Source: Hymenobacter psoromatis
GTDB lineage: Bacteria; Bacteroidota; Bacteroidia; Cytophagales; Hymenobacteraceae
Direction: 5' to 3'
Assembly (NCBI GenBank): GCA_001596155.1
Contig: CP014771.1
Location: forward strand, 3,286,001 to 3,350,000
Length of the DNA stretch: 64,000 nucleotides
The number at the start of each line of letters is the position of its first letter. Position 1 is the first letter of the stretch. Below the pieces are notes generated by a model. The model was not told the origin of the DNA. It ran no database searches and worked only from the letters and a program-made list of their open reading frames with translations. Below are positions 18,801 to 26,691 of this stretch, piece after piece. Position numbers and translations under genes: made by a program.

Positions 18801-19297
18801 AAACCGGGCGCGCCCTCTCGCAGGAGCTGGCCCGCCTGGCCGGCCAGCAGCAGATGCTGCGCCAGGCCATGCAACAGATGGACCGCGGCCAGCCCGGCGG
18901 CAAGCCGGGGGGTAAGGACGGCCAGGGCGGCAAGGATGGCAAAAACGGCGAGAAGGACGGCCAGGGCGGCAGCGGCAACGCCGCCGAGATGAAGAAAATG
19001 ATGGAGCAGACCGAAACCGACCTCGTGAATAAGCGCCTCACCGAAGAAACCATTCAGCGCCAGCGCCAGATACTGACGCGGATGCTCGAAGCCGAAAAAT
19101 CGGCCCGCGAGCGCGACCAGGACACCAAGCGCGAGGCCCAGGCCGCCCAAAACCACCCGCCCGTTTTTCCGCCCGCATTCAACAAATACAAGCCCGCCGG
19201 CCAGGAGCAGCAAACCGAAATCTTGCGTCGGCAGCAACCCACGTTGACGCCTTACTATCAGCAGAAAGTAAGTGAATATTTCCAAAAAAACCAGTAA
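15803..19297 (+). CDS. DUF4175 family membrane protein
   Basis: The 1164-residue protein has membrane segments near residues 37-60, 70-90 and 172-190, a periplasmic beta-rich region (about 210-510; FVIKNKSLTVFKGESFTLEVAV, FTMRVSYPPYTGRPAE), and then about 600 residues of Gln/Lys/Glu-rich coiled coil ending in a Gly-rich linker (GKGKKKGKG, GGKPGGKDGQGGKDG). This is the layout of DUF4175 proteins, conserved in Bacteroidota with unknown function. An unusual short segment KLLTFNSKLLPLPTG at about residues 452-466 comes from an AACTCTTAACT-type repeat read in frame. The start ATG has a second in-frame ATG six bases later. Confidence 0.88.
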   Translation: MTMVADRPAAGVSSTDFPALAQVRAELEAYKRKFYLSLLVRGGLVAAALLLSLFVVFNTLEYFLYLPPVVRAGLLFGFLALVVYAVGRWLWQPLAALANLRRLLSDEQAARQVGDLFPQVQDRLLNALQLQGQARGNELLLASLEQRAAQLQGVSFAQGIDIQQQSRPLWKYVLPPLAVLLLALAFFPSFITQPTSRIWHYQRHYSRPAPFDFVIKNKSLTVFKGESFTLEVAVAGKAVPASLSLLAAGGPDRPLAKVPGRAGEFRYTFEQPAGDVTFQLSGAGFVSDEYHLTVLERPDLRDFTMRVSYPPYTGRPAETIRNGGNLTVPEGSQLRWEFSTAATEALALRFDNPAELVQASHQGDSFVAERRALRSQPYLVQLRNAASANANPISYQLTVVPDAYPTLTVEAFADTTAQRYLAVGGTATDDYGLTALRLHYAVQRAGTNQNAKLLTFNSKLLPLPTGAGGTYAYTWNLAALNLQPGDRLEYFVEATDNDGIHGPKSTRSRPLEYRLPSRRELDKQLASQATSVASQLSSAAKQSKQLERELAQSQDKLKTKRDLSFQDRKQLEDMLDQKQQLDQQMQQMQQKFEQLQKQQDQQSPKSEEMAKKAEELKKLMNDLLDPETKKLYDKLQKLLDQQKQPDAEMQKLLQQLENKENTLQKELDRALEMFKQMQFEQKAEQTADRLEQLAKEEEKLAEKTAENDKENPANQLNNKEQGTKNQGLQKEQAQKRQEFEELKKDLADLKQQDKEMGDQNDLDEQKPDQQQTDQDLQDGEQQLSKNQNKKASQSQKAAAERMKKMAKKMKDQMSDDEQQKAQQNIDDLRDILDNLVTLSFDQEKLMKDFRAVDQSDPRFVQLGQTQRKLRDDAKIIQDSLYALAKREPRIQSFVTREVGEMNGRMDESLTHIKQRDVPRATATEQQAMTSINNLALMLSDALKQMQQDLQQMQGKGQGPPQPGSGKGKKKGKGSSPGPGSLGKMQQQLNDQIQQLQQSGKTGRALSQELARLAGQQQMLRQAMQQMDRGQPGGKPGGKDGQGGKDGKNGEKDGQGGSGNAAEMKKMMEQTETDLVNKRLTEETIQRQRQILTRMLEAEKSARERDQDTKREAQAAQNHPPVFPPAFNKYKPAGQEQQTEILRRQQPTLTPYYQQKVSEYFQKNQ
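17157..17186. repeat. in-frame AACTCTTAAC-type repeat arm inside a gene
   Basis: AAACTCTTAACTTTTAACTC and the following CTAAACTCTTACC are much richer in A/T than the surrounding coding sequence and match the word family of the repeats at 7224-7258 and 41686-41763. Only one arm is present. Confidence 0.6.
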
Positions 19298-19481
19298 GTA
19301 AACCGTAACCTTACCTATACCCGTACGTAGAGGCGGGTTGCTACCCCCCGGTGCGCGGGCAAGGTGGGGCCAAGTGGCCGAAAACCACTGGCCTACGCGA
19401 TTACCCGCGTTTTTACCCCTCGTTCTATATTTCTGCCGCTCTGCTTGCTGCCCCGCTCCATTATTTACTCGCCCTTCCTGT

Positions 19482-19916
19482 ATGAAGCAAGTTAAAATTC
19501 AGATTCCATCGCTCGTGGAAAATATTCGCGTCGTGGAGAGCTTCATTGACAACTCCAAAGACACGTTTCAGATTGAGGATGACATCTATGGCAACATCAT
19601 GGTGGCGGTGACGGAAGCGGTAAATAATGCTATTCGCCACGGCAATAAGTTCGACAAAGACAAGAACGTGTACCTCTCGCTCTACGTGAACCTCAATCAG
19701 CTCAAATTTGAGATTGAGGACGAAGGCGCGGGTTTTGACTTCAATAATCTCGAAGACCCCACGGCTCCCGAAAACCTGGAGAACCCCGGCGGACGCGGTA
19801 TTTTTCTCATTCGCCACCTGGCCGATGAGGTCGAATTTAGCAAGGAAGGCCGCCGCCTGGAGCTGACCTTTGCCCTGCACCCCAGCACCGAAATCCCCGA
19901 GCAAGCCGCCGCATGA
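19482..19916 (+). CDS. RsbW-like ATP-binding protein (HATPase_c_2)
   Basis: The 144-residue protein is a single GHKL ATPase domain like anti-sigma factor kinases: VTEAVNNAIRHGNK is the N box, IEDEGAGFD the G1 box, and NPGGRGIFLIRHLADEVEF the G2 segment. It probably regulates a partner by binding or phosphorylation in the cytoplasm. It overlaps ybeY by four bases (ATGA), so translation of the two is coupled. No sigma factor or antagonist lies beside it. The ATG at 19482 starts exactly at the domain; the earlier frame is spurious. Confidence 0.9.
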   Translation: MKQVKIQIPSLVENIRVVESFIDNSKDTFQIEDDIYGNIMVAVTEAVNNAIRHGNKFDKDKNVYLSLYVNLNQLKFEIEDEGAGFDFNNLEDPTAPENLENPGGRGIFLIRHLADEVEFSKEGRRLELTFALHPSTEIPEQAAA

Positions 19917-20380
19917 GCGTAGCTACCACCGCCGGCGTGCGCTATTTTGAAGCGCCGGGCATCGAGTTTGTCGTGGAAGACGTGCCCGAGTTTGGCCTGC
20001 ACGACGCCGAGGACCTCGTGGCCTGGGTCGAGCGCATCGCGGTGGTGCATGACTACCGCATCGCGCAGCTCACCTTCATTTTTTGCTCGGATGACTACCT
20101 GCACAAGCTGAACGTGGAATACCTGGACCACGACACGCTCACCGACGTCATCACTTTTGACAACGCCGACGACGCGGAGGTGCTGGAGGGCGACATCTTC
20201 ATCAGCGTGGAGCGCGTGGCCGACAATGCCAAAGACCTGACTATCAGCTTTCGCGATGAGCTGCACCGCGTCATGATTCACGGCGTGCTGCACCTGCTGG
20301 GTTACCACGACAAGGACTTGCTGAGCCAGACGGCCATGCGCCGCAAGGAGGACTACTGCCTGTCGCTGCGCACTTTTTAG
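19913..20380 (+). CDS. ybeY: endoribonuclease YbeY, rRNA maturation
   Basis: YbeY is a zinc-dependent RNase involved in 16S rRNA 3'-end maturation and ribosome quality control. The 155-residue protein has the family signature HGVLHLLGYHDKD, giving the three zinc-binding His in H-x3-H-x5-H spacing, and the upstream block VEYLDHDTLTDVITFD. The start overlaps the stop of the RsbW-like gene. Length is normal. Confidence 0.96.
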   Translation: MSVATTAGVRYFEAPGIEFVVEDVPEFGLHDAEDLVAWVERIAVVHDYRIAQLTFIFCSDDYLHKLNVEYLDHDTLTDVITFDNADDAEVLEGDIFISVERVADNAKDLTISFRDELHRVMIHGVLHLLGYHDKDLLSQTAMRRKEDYCLSLRTF

Positions 20381-20403
20381 GGGGTAGGGCGCATAGTACT
20401 GGT

Positions 20404-21120
20404 ATGAGTATCGCGCTTTCCCGCCTGCCCGGCGATTTTCTGGATTATTACCTCGGGCAGGGCTATTACCGCATGGGGCAGAACCTGTTCACCTGCGAGT
20501 TCCTACCCCTCGATACGGGCCTATATACCACGCATTGGCTGCGCCTGGCGGTGGCCCACGTGGCCTACGGCCCCAAGCAGCGCCGCCTGTTTCGGCTCAA
20601 CGAGCGGTTTGGGGTGGCCGCCCGGCCTTTCCAGCTCACGCCCGAATACGAGGCGCTGTACGCGCGCTACTACGGGTCGATTGACTTCGACACCAACCCC
20701 TCGCTAGCCGACCTGCTGTTGGATGGCGGCACGCACAACGTGTTCGATACCAGCGTGCTGGAAGTGCGCGACGGCGAGCGGCTCATTGCGGCCGGCGTTT
20801 TCGACAGCGGCACCGACACCATTGCGGGCATCGTCAATTTTTACGACCCCAGCTACCACAAGCACAGCCTGGGCAAGTACCTGATGCTGCTCAAATTGGA
20901 GCACGCCCGCCGCCACCAGCTGGCGTATTACTACCCCGGCTACCTGGTGCATAACTATCCCAAGTTCGACTACAAGCTTTTTGCCTGCCCGGCCGCGACG
21001 GAGGTTTTCAATGCCCGCACTCACCAGTGGCGGCCTTTTAGCTGGGATGAGGTCAACCGGCAGGCCGCCGACCTGCTGGCCGAGCGGCAGGCGCGGGATT
21101 TAGCGGAAGAGGCGGAGTAG
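20404..21120 (+). CDS. Ate1/Bpt-like arginyl(leucyl)-tRNA-protein transferase domain protein
   Basis: The 238-residue protein resembles the C-terminal, GNAT-like domain of arginyl-tRNA-protein transferases: YYRMGQNLFTCEF near the start, then GVFDSGTDTIAGIVNFYDPSYHKHSLGKYLMLLKLEHARRHQLAYYYPGY, the most conserved block in this family. The cysteine-rich N-terminal domain of full-length Ate1/Bpt is absent, as in other Bacteroidota homologues I recall. It would tag N-termini of proteins for degradation, but this activity is inferred. It follows ybeY by 23 bases. Confidence 0.78.
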   Translation: MSIALSRLPGDFLDYYLGQGYYRMGQNLFTCEFLPLDTGLYTTHWLRLAVAHVAYGPKQRRLFRLNERFGVAARPFQLTPEYEALYARYYGSIDFDTNPSLADLLLDGGTHNVFDTSVLEVRDGERLIAAGVFDSGTDTIAGIVNFYDPSYHKHSLGKYLMLLKLEHARRHQLAYYYPGYLVHNYPKFDYKLFACPAATEVFNARTHQWRPFSWDEVNRQAADLLAERQARDLAEEAE

Positions 21121-21519
21121 GATAATAAAAGGCTGTTTTATCTTGCTCTTCGGGGTGCCTTGTCGCCCAGAGTTGTTACGTTCTGGCGGGTGCCTCACCC
21201 CCTGACCCCCTCTCCGAAAAGGAGAGGGGACACCGGAAATGCAAAAGAGGTTAAAATTTGGGCTTAATTCACTTCTATTCAAAGCATTAGAGCAGAACCC
21301 AATGCCGCCTTTTCTAAACCGGTGTCTCCTCTCCTCTTCGGAGAGGGGGTCAGGGGGTGAGGTGCCCGCCAGAACGACTCGCCTGCGGGGGCTTCCGTAA
21401 GTTGCTGAGCCAGTTGGAAGAGCGGGGGTAGGGAAGGTTTCGTGAGGCCCTGAGAATTATGTTGCGGCCGCCTGCGTTGCTACGGACTTAGGCCGCGGGC
21501 AGCTCCTTCCAGGCGGGCG
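21121..21519. other. non-coding spacer before mnmG
   Basis: About 440 bases without a gene. It holds the long palindrome at 21181-21375 and the mnmG promoter box at 21520-21527. Nothing else is recognised. Confidence 0.7.
21181..21375. repeat. long palindrome with CCTCACCCCCTGACCCCCTC core
   Basis: Arms of about 56 bases (21181-21236 and 21318-21375) match with few changes around an 80-base AT-richer loop. The core word CCTCACCCCCTGACCCCC is a widespread intergenic repeat in several bacterial groups. The loop contains no ORF of interest. Confidence 0.85.
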
Positions 21520-21527
21520 TATCTTTG
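21520..21527 (+). promoter_or_regulatory. TATCTTTG -7 box before mnmG
   Basis: TATCTTTG fits the Bacteroidota -7 consensus TAnnTTTG and lies 35 bases before the mnmG start. No clear -33 TTTG is seen at 19-21 bases upstream. Confidence 0.6.
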
Positions 21528-21562
21528 CGGAACCTGGTTTTAACCTTGCGAAACCTTGCGCT

Positions 21563-23431
21563 ATGTTCTCCGATACTGAATACGACCTGATTGTGGTGGG
21601 CGCGGGCCACGCCGGCTGCGAAGCCGCCGCCGCCGCCGCCAACCTGGGCTCGAAAGTGCTGCTGGTGACGATGAACATGAATACCATCGCCCAGATGTCG
21701 TGCAACCCCGCGATGGGGGGGGTAGCGAAAGGCCAGATTGTGCGCGAAATCGACGCGCTCGGCGGCCAGTCGGGCCTCATCACCGACCGCACCATGATTC
21801 AGTTTCGGATGCTGAACCGCTCCAAAGGCCCCGCCATGTGGAGCCCACGCGCCCAAAGCGACCGCATGCGCTTCGCCGAAGACTGGCGCATGACGCTGGA
21901 GCAGATTCCGAACGTCGATTTCTGGCAGGAAGCCGTGACTGGTTTGCTCGTTGAAAACGGTGCCTGCGTGGGCATTACCACCGCGCTGGGCATCGAGTTT
22001 CGGAGCAAAACGGTGGTGCTGACGAATGGTACCTTTCTCAACGGCCTCATTCACATTGGCGAGAAGAACTTTGGGGGGGGTAGGGCCGCGGAGAAGAACA
22101 GCCGCGGCCTCACGGAGCAGCTCGTGGAGCTGGGCTTCGAGGCCGGGCGCATGAAAACCGGCACGCCGCCCCGCGTGGACGGCCGCTCGCTCGACTACTC
22201 CAAGATGGAAGTGCAGGACGGCGACGCCAACCCGAGCCGCTTCTCGTACCTCGACACGCCGCCGCTCACCGGGCAGCGCCCGTGCTACATCACCTACACC
22301 AACGAGCGGGTACACAACATCCTGCGCGAAGGCTTTGAGAAATCGCCCATGTTTCAGGGGCGCATTAAGGGGCTGGGGCCGCGCTACTGCCCGAGCGTGG
22401 AGGACAAAATCAACCGCTTCGCCGACAAGGACCGCCACCAGATTTTTGTGGAGCCCGAAGGCTGGAGCACCGTGGAATGCTACGTGAACGGCTTTTCGAG
22501 CAGCTTGCCCGAAGATGTGCAGTACCGCGCTCTGCGCGAAATCGCGGGCTTTGAGAAGGCCAAGATGTTCCGGCCCGGCTACGCCATTGAGTACGACTTC
22601 TTCCCGCCGACGCAGCTCACTAATACGCTCGAAACCAAGCCGGTGCGCAACCTCTGGCTGGCGGGCCAGATAAACGGCACCACTGGCTACGAGGAGGCTG
22701 CCTGCCAGGGCCTGATGGCCGGCATCAACGCCCACCAGCGCGCCCACGACAAGCCTGCCTTCACGCTACGGCGCGACGAGGCCTACATCGGCGTGCTCAT
22801 CGACGACCTTATCAACAAAGGCACCGACGAGCCCTACCGCATGTTCACGAGCCGCGCCGAGCACCGCATTATGCTGCGCCAGGACAACGCCGACCTGCGC
22901 CTCACGCCGCTGGGCCACGCCTTGGGCCTGGCCAGCGACGAGCGCCTGGCGCGGGTGCGCCAGAAGGAAGCCGACACCGCCGCCGCGCTGGCCGTGCTGG
23001 CCAATTTCGGCATCGAGCCAGCCACGATTAATGGCTTTTTAACTGAAAAAGGCTCGGCCGAGATTCACGAGAAAACCCGCGCCCTCAACCTGCTGCGCCG
23101 GCCCAATATCGAGCTGCCCGAGCTGGCCGCCGCGCTGCCCGCGCTGGCCGCGAAGCTGGCCGCGTTCAGCGCCGATGCCCAGGAGCAAGCTATTATTCAG
23201 ACCAAGTACGAGACGTATTTGCAGAAGGAGCAGCAGCAGGCCCAGCGCATGCGTGAGCTGGAAGACTTCCGCATTCAGGGCCGCCTCAACTACGGGGCCA
23301 TGCCCGCGCTCAGCCACGAGGCCCGCGAAAAGCTGCTCAAGATTCAGCCCGAAACCCTGGGCCAGGCCAGCCGCATCAGCGGCGTGAGCCCGGCCGACGT
23401 ATCGGTGCTGATGGTGTACCTCAATAGATAA
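21563..23431 (+). CDS. mnmG: tRNA uridine-5-carboxymethylaminomethyl(34) synthesis enzyme MnmG
   Basis: MnmG (GidA) together with MnmE modifies the wobble uridine of certain tRNAs using FAD, NADH and methylene-tetrahydrofolate. The 622-residue length is normal. The FAD-binding motif VVGAGHAGCEAA lies at the N-terminus, followed by MSCNPAMGGVAKGQIVREIDALGG, GTFLNGLIHIGEKNFGGGRAAE and the C-terminal MnmE-binding helices with ISGVSPADVSVL. A run of eight G within codons for GGG(R) at about 22073-22080 is tolerated here. mnmG is a frequent neighbour of the chromosomal origin in other phyla, relevant to the DnaA-box cluster 3 kb downstream. Confidence 0.98.
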   Translation: MFSDTEYDLIVVGAGHAGCEAAAAAANLGSKVLLVTMNMNTIAQMSCNPAMGGVAKGQIVREIDALGGQSGLITDRTMIQFRMLNRSKGPAMWSPRAQSDRMRFAEDWRMTLEQIPNVDFWQEAVTGLLVENGACVGITTALGIEFRSKTVVLTNGTFLNGLIHIGEKNFGGGRAAEKNSRGLTEQLVELGFEAGRMKTGTPPRVDGRSLDYSKMEVQDGDANPSRFSYLDTPPLTGQRPCYITYTNERVHNILREGFEKSPMFQGRIKGLGPRYCPSVEDKINRFADKDRHQIFVEPEGWSTVECYVNGFSSSLPEDVQYRALREIAGFEKAKMFRPGYAIEYDFFPPTQLTNTLETKPVRNLWLAGQINGTTGYEEAACQGLMAGINAHQRAHDKPAFTLRRDEAYIGVLIDDLINKGTDEPYRMFTSRAEHRIMLRQDNADLRLTPLGHALGLASDERLARVRQKEADTAAALAVLANFGIEPATINGFLTEKGSAEIHEKTRALNLLRRPNIELPELAAALPALAAKLAAFSADAQEQAIIQTKYETYLQKEQQQAQRMRELEDFRIQGRLNYGAMPALSHEAREKLLKIQPETLGQASRISGVSPADVSVLMVYLNR

Positions 23432-23530
23432 TTATGAATTGTAAATTATGAATTATGAATTGGGTAAGAGCGTTTTAATATCCGCCGCAGCCCGGTTTTT
23501 AATTCATAATTTCTACTTCATAATTTATAA
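23432..23530. repeat. AATTATGAATT-type AT-rich repeats
   Basis: Repeated words TTATGAATTGTAAATTATGAA and the complementary TTCATAATTTCTACTTCATAA surround a short GC-richer piece, making a loose palindrome behind mnmG. The last seven bases, TTTATAA, are the left target duplication of the MITE copy. Confidence 0.7.
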
Positions 23531-23675
23531 CTGCTGTTACGCAACGGGGAGTAGCGCGAACGTTGTAGTTCGCGTTCCCGCGCCGTTAAAGCCATTGTAA
23601 CGGCGCAGGGACGCGAACTACAAAGTTCGCGCTACTCCCCGTTACCATCTCGAATAAGATAGTGCGTAACAGCAG
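23531..23675 (-). mobile_element. 145-bp MITE-like element, copy 2
   Basis: Same length and ends as the element at 7331-7475 but in inverted orientation: the complement of this copy aligns to copy 1 along its whole length with scattered changes. It is flanked by a perfect 7-bp duplication TTTATAA (23524-23530 and 23676-23682), showing that it moved as a unit. Its end lies 16 bases before the GTG start of the methyltransferase gene. Confidence 0.9.
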
Positions 23676-23691
23676 TTTATAATTCAACCGA

Positions 23692-24597
23692 GTGAACGAG
23701 TTACTAGAAAGTTGCCCGGTATGCGGCGGCACCGATTTGCCCGCCAGGCTGCAAGTGCAGGACAAGTCGGTGAGCCAGGAGACGTTTACCATTCAGCAGT
23801 GCGCGGGCTGCGGCTTGCAGTTCACCAACCCCCGGCCCGACGCAGCTAGCATTGGGCAATACTATGAGTCAGCGGCTTACGTATCGCACAACTCAGGGGC
23901 GCGGGGCCTGGTGAACCGCGTGTACCGGATGGCGCGCTTCTTCACCATGCGGCGCAAGGTGGCCCTCATCACGAAGCTGAATGGGGGTAGGGCGGGGAAC
24001 TTGCTCGACTACGGCTGCGGCACGGGCCACTTTTTGGCGCGGGCCAAACGCGCAAGCTGGCAGGTAACGGGCCTGGAGCCCAACCCCGGCGCGCGCCAGG
24101 CCGCCGCCGCCCGCGTGGGCCAGCCCATGCTGGAGGCGAACGCGCTGGCCGCCCTACCCCCCGCCAGCTTCGACATCGTGACGCTGTGGCACGTGCTGGA
24201 GCATGTGCATACTCTCAACGAAACCCTGGCCCAGCTGGTGGCGGCGCTAAAGCCAGCCGGCCGGCTGCTCATCGCGGTGCCCAACCCCGACAGCCTCGAC
24301 GCCCAGCACTACCGCCACGACTGGGCTGCCTATGACGTGCCGCGCCACCTCTACCATTTCGTGCCCGACACCATGCGACGGCTGCTGGCCCGCCACGGCC
24401 TGCGCATCGCTGAGTCCCTACCCCTGCCGCTCGATGCCTACTACGTGAGCATGCTGAGCGAGCAGCTGCGCGCGCCCGCCCAAGGCACCGCGCCGCTGGC
24501 CATGCTGCGGGCCGGCTGGCGCTCGAACCAGCACGCCGCTCAAAATGGCGGGCACTATTCGAGCGTGCTCTACGTAGCGGAACGGGCCGCCGGCTAG
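23692..24597 (+). CDS. class I SAM-dependent methyltransferase with N-terminal zinc ribbon
   Basis: The 301-residue protein begins with CPVCGG...CAGCGLQFTNPRP, a four-cysteine zinc ribbon, followed by the Rossmann-type methyltransferase core with LLDYGCGTGHFLARA (motif I), FDIVTLWHVLEHV (motif IV) and RLLIAVPNPDSLDA. This domain pair is common in methyltransferases of surface-sugar or small-molecule pathways, but the acceptor is not known. The start is GTG, seventeen bases after a MITE copy, so its promoter may have been altered by the insertion. The downstream gene follows by 60 bases. Confidence 0.88.
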   Translation: MNELLESCPVCGGTDLPARLQVQDKSVSQETFTIQQCAGCGLQFTNPRPDAASIGQYYESAAYVSHNSGARGLVNRVYRMARFFTMRRKVALITKLNGGRAGNLLDYGCGTGHFLARAKRASWQVTGLEPNPGARQAAAARVGQPMLEANALAALPPASFDIVTLWHVLEHVHTLNETLAQLVAALKPAGRLLIAVPNPDSLDAQHYRHDWAAYDVPRHLYHFVPDTMRRLLARHGLRIAESLPLPLDAYYVSMLSEQLRAPAQGTAPLAMLRAGWRSNQHAAQNGGHYSSVLYVAERAAG

Positions 24598-24657
24598 CTT
24601 GGGCCGCCGCAACGGCAGCGGTTATTTTTGCCCAGTTTTTCCGCCGCTTTTTTGCTG

Positions 24658-26343
24658 ATGAGTTTTCACGCTGCTTTTCGTTCGTTGTGGAGTAAGGGGG
24701 GGGGTAGGGCCTCCGGGCTAAGCGCGGGCGCGCTGGCGGCGCTGCTGGCGCTGGGCAGCTGCGCGGCCATCAGCTCGCCGCAGGGCGGCCCGCGCGATAA
24801 AACGCCGCCGCACCTCATTGCTACCTCGCCCGACAGCGCCGCCCGCAACGTGAAGCAGCAGTTTATCAAGCTCACGTTTTCGGAGGCTATTCAAGTGAAA
24901 GAGCTGCCTAAAAACCTGCTCATTACCCCGCAGCTGCCGCCCGACAACCCGTATTCGGTGCGCCCGGACCGCGACGCGGTGACGCTGCTCTTCAAAAAAC
25001 CACTGGAGCCGAACACGACCTACTCGTTCAACTTCCGCAAGGCTATCGTGGATGCCAACGAGAGCCTGCCGGCCAAGTATGAGGCCCTGAGTTTCAGCAC
25101 CGGCGCCACCCTCGACTCGGGCGTGGTGCGCGGCAGCGTGGTGGACCTGCTCACGAGCCGCCCCGCCAAAGACGCCGTGGTGGGCCTCTACCGCACCACC
25201 GACACGGTGGGCGTGCGCCGGGGCCAGCCCTACTACCTCACCCGCACCGACGACAAGGGCCAGTTTAAGCTCAATTTCGTGCGCACCGCGCCCTACGATA
25301 TCTACGCCTGGGTCGATAAGAACAACAACGGCCGCTTCGACGACGGCGAGAAAATCGCCTACCTGCCCGCGCCGCTGCTGGTCAGCGACACCACCGCGCC
25401 GCGCACCCTGGTGCTGGTGCGGCCCGACCGCCTACCCCCCCGCCGCACCAGCCTCGAAACCACCGCCCTCCAGGCCCGCCTGTCCTTCAACGAAGGCCTG
25501 CGCACCGCCACGCTTTCCTCCCTGGCACCCGCCGCCGATGCCCAGGCCCAGGCCGCCGTGCAGGCCGCCACCGAGCTCACCAACCAGGCCCACTCACTGC
25601 TTATCTATAAAACGCCGGCCCTCGGCGATGGCCGCTATTTGCTGGCCGTGAGCGACAGCGTGGGCAACGCGCGGAGCGACACGCTCAACCTGCGCTTCCC
25701 GGTGCCCACGGCGGCGGGCAAGAAAACGCCGCCGGCCGGCACTATTCTGGTGGGCGGCGCGCGCTCGGTGTACCGCGAGGGGCAGGTGAAATTCCGGTTT
25801 CCGGTGCCGGTGCTGCTGGTGTCGGGCAAGAGCCCCGGCACGCTTACCGAAGACTCCATCAAGACCCACGCCCTGCGCGTGCCGGCCGAAGCCAGCCTCA
25901 GCCCCGACCGCACCGTGCTGACGGTGAGCATCGATACCAAGGCGCTGAAAACGGTCGAAATCCGCCTCGACACCACGGCCATCGTGGCCGTGACGGGCCA
26001 GAGCCTGCTGCTGCGCCGGCCGGTGCGCCTGGCCGTGACCGACCAGGACCCGAGCGGTATTATTCTGGGCACTATCACGAGCAAGACGCCGCAATTCGAC
26101 CTGCAGCTGCTCAACGACCAGTTTCAGGTGATAGCGCAGCTGCGCTCGCCGCGCGGCACCTACCGCTTCGACCACCTTGCGCCCGGCAAATACCGCCTGC
26201 GCGCCCTCCTCGACCAGGATGGCGACGGCCACTGGCGCGGCGGCGACCCCAACCTGCGCCTGCCCGCCGAGCCCATTTACCTCTACCCCAAAACCCTGGA
26301 GGTGCGCGCCGGCTGGGAAGACGAGGAAAACCTGAGCTTTTAG
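24658..26343 (+). CDS. Ig-like domain lipoprotein
   Basis: The protein (561 residues from the ATG at 24658) has a hydrophobic segment LSAGALAALLALGSC ending in a lipobox, so it is a lipoprotein. The next part, PQGGPRDKTPPHLIATSPDSAARNV...KLTFSEAIQVKELPKNLLITPQ, is the bacterial Ig-like (Big_5) domain typical of a conserved Bacteroidota lipoprotein; a carboxypeptidase-like repeat follows (VRGSVVDLLTSRPAKDAVVGLY) and a C-terminal LRALLDQDGDGHWRGGDPN motif. Function is unknown. A run of nine G at 24696-24704 lies between the start codon and the lipobox; loss or gain of a base would switch the frame. A TTG at 24628 is a less likely start. Confidence 0.85.
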   Translation: MSFHAAFRSLWSKGGGRASGLSAGALAALLALGSCAAISSPQGGPRDKTPPHLIATSPDSAARNVKQQFIKLTFSEAIQVKELPKNLLITPQLPPDNPYSVRPDRDAVTLLFKKPLEPNTTYSFNFRKAIVDANESLPAKYEALSFSTGATLDSGVVRGSVVDLLTSRPAKDAVVGLYRTTDTVGVRRGQPYYLTRTDDKGQFKLNFVRTAPYDIYAWVDKNNNGRFDDGEKIAYLPAPLLVSDTTAPRTLVLVRPDRLPPRRTSLETTALQARLSFNEGLRTATLSSLAPAADAQAQAAVQAATELTNQAHSLLIYKTPALGDGRYLLAVSDSVGNARSDTLNLRFPVPTAAGKKTPPAGTILVGGARSVYREGQVKFRFPVPVLLVSGKSPGTLTEDSIKTHALRVPAEASLSPDRTVLTVSIDTKALKTVEIRLDTTAIVAVTGQSLLLRRPVRLAVTDQDPSGIILGTITSKTPQFDLQLLNDQFQVIAQLRSPRGTYRFDHLAPGKYRLRALLDQDGDGHWRGGDPNLRLPAEPIYLYPKTLEVRAGWEDEENLSF

Positions 26344-26691
26344 GCAATTCGCAGTGCCTTCCAGGTTCTGCGGGGGGTAGGGATGCAAAGTAGTTTCCGG
26401 GTTGATGCACGGGGCGGGCTGCCGGTTTTTCACCGGCTGTCCGCTCGCCGTGCGCGCCGCTCGTTCTGGCGAAGAGCGGACAGCCGGCGAAAAGCCGGCA
26501 GCCCGCCCTGTACACCGACTTGGCGACTGCTCTAAAAGCACTTTATCCCCTGAGTAGCAGCCCACAACTGGCCCAAATTGTATAACTACTACCTAACCGC
26601 GGCTTACTACGAAGCAATTTTGGGTGATTTCGGGGAATTACGTGCATAAACGGCCTCAACTTTCCGGTTGAGGCCGTTTCGCATTGGGAAT
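26344..26691. other. spacer before the DnaA-box cluster
   Basis: No gene is seen. The stretch contains the palindrome at 26412-26509 and a hairpin at 26651-26676 (CGGCCTCAAC/GTTGAGGCCG) followed by TTTC, which may terminate the lipoprotein transcript. Confidence 0.65.
26412..26509. repeat. palindrome with GGGCGGGCTGCCGG arms
   Basis: The arms (26412-26446 and 26474-26509) match almost fully around about 27 bases. Each arm itself contains CCGGCTG/CAGCCGG words so several stems are possible. It lies just left of the candidate origin. Confidence 0.75.

Noticed and set aside
18900..18990. Repeated GGCAAGGACGGCCAGGGC-like units considered as a CRISPR or tandem repeat
   Set aside because: They code for the Gly-rich linker of the DUF4175 protein and have no spacers of constant length. 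No CRISPR array or cas gene was seen in the window.
21488..22747. 419-codon open frame on the minus strand
   Set aside because: Antisense to mnmG, His/Ala/Arg-rich and without recognisable domain.
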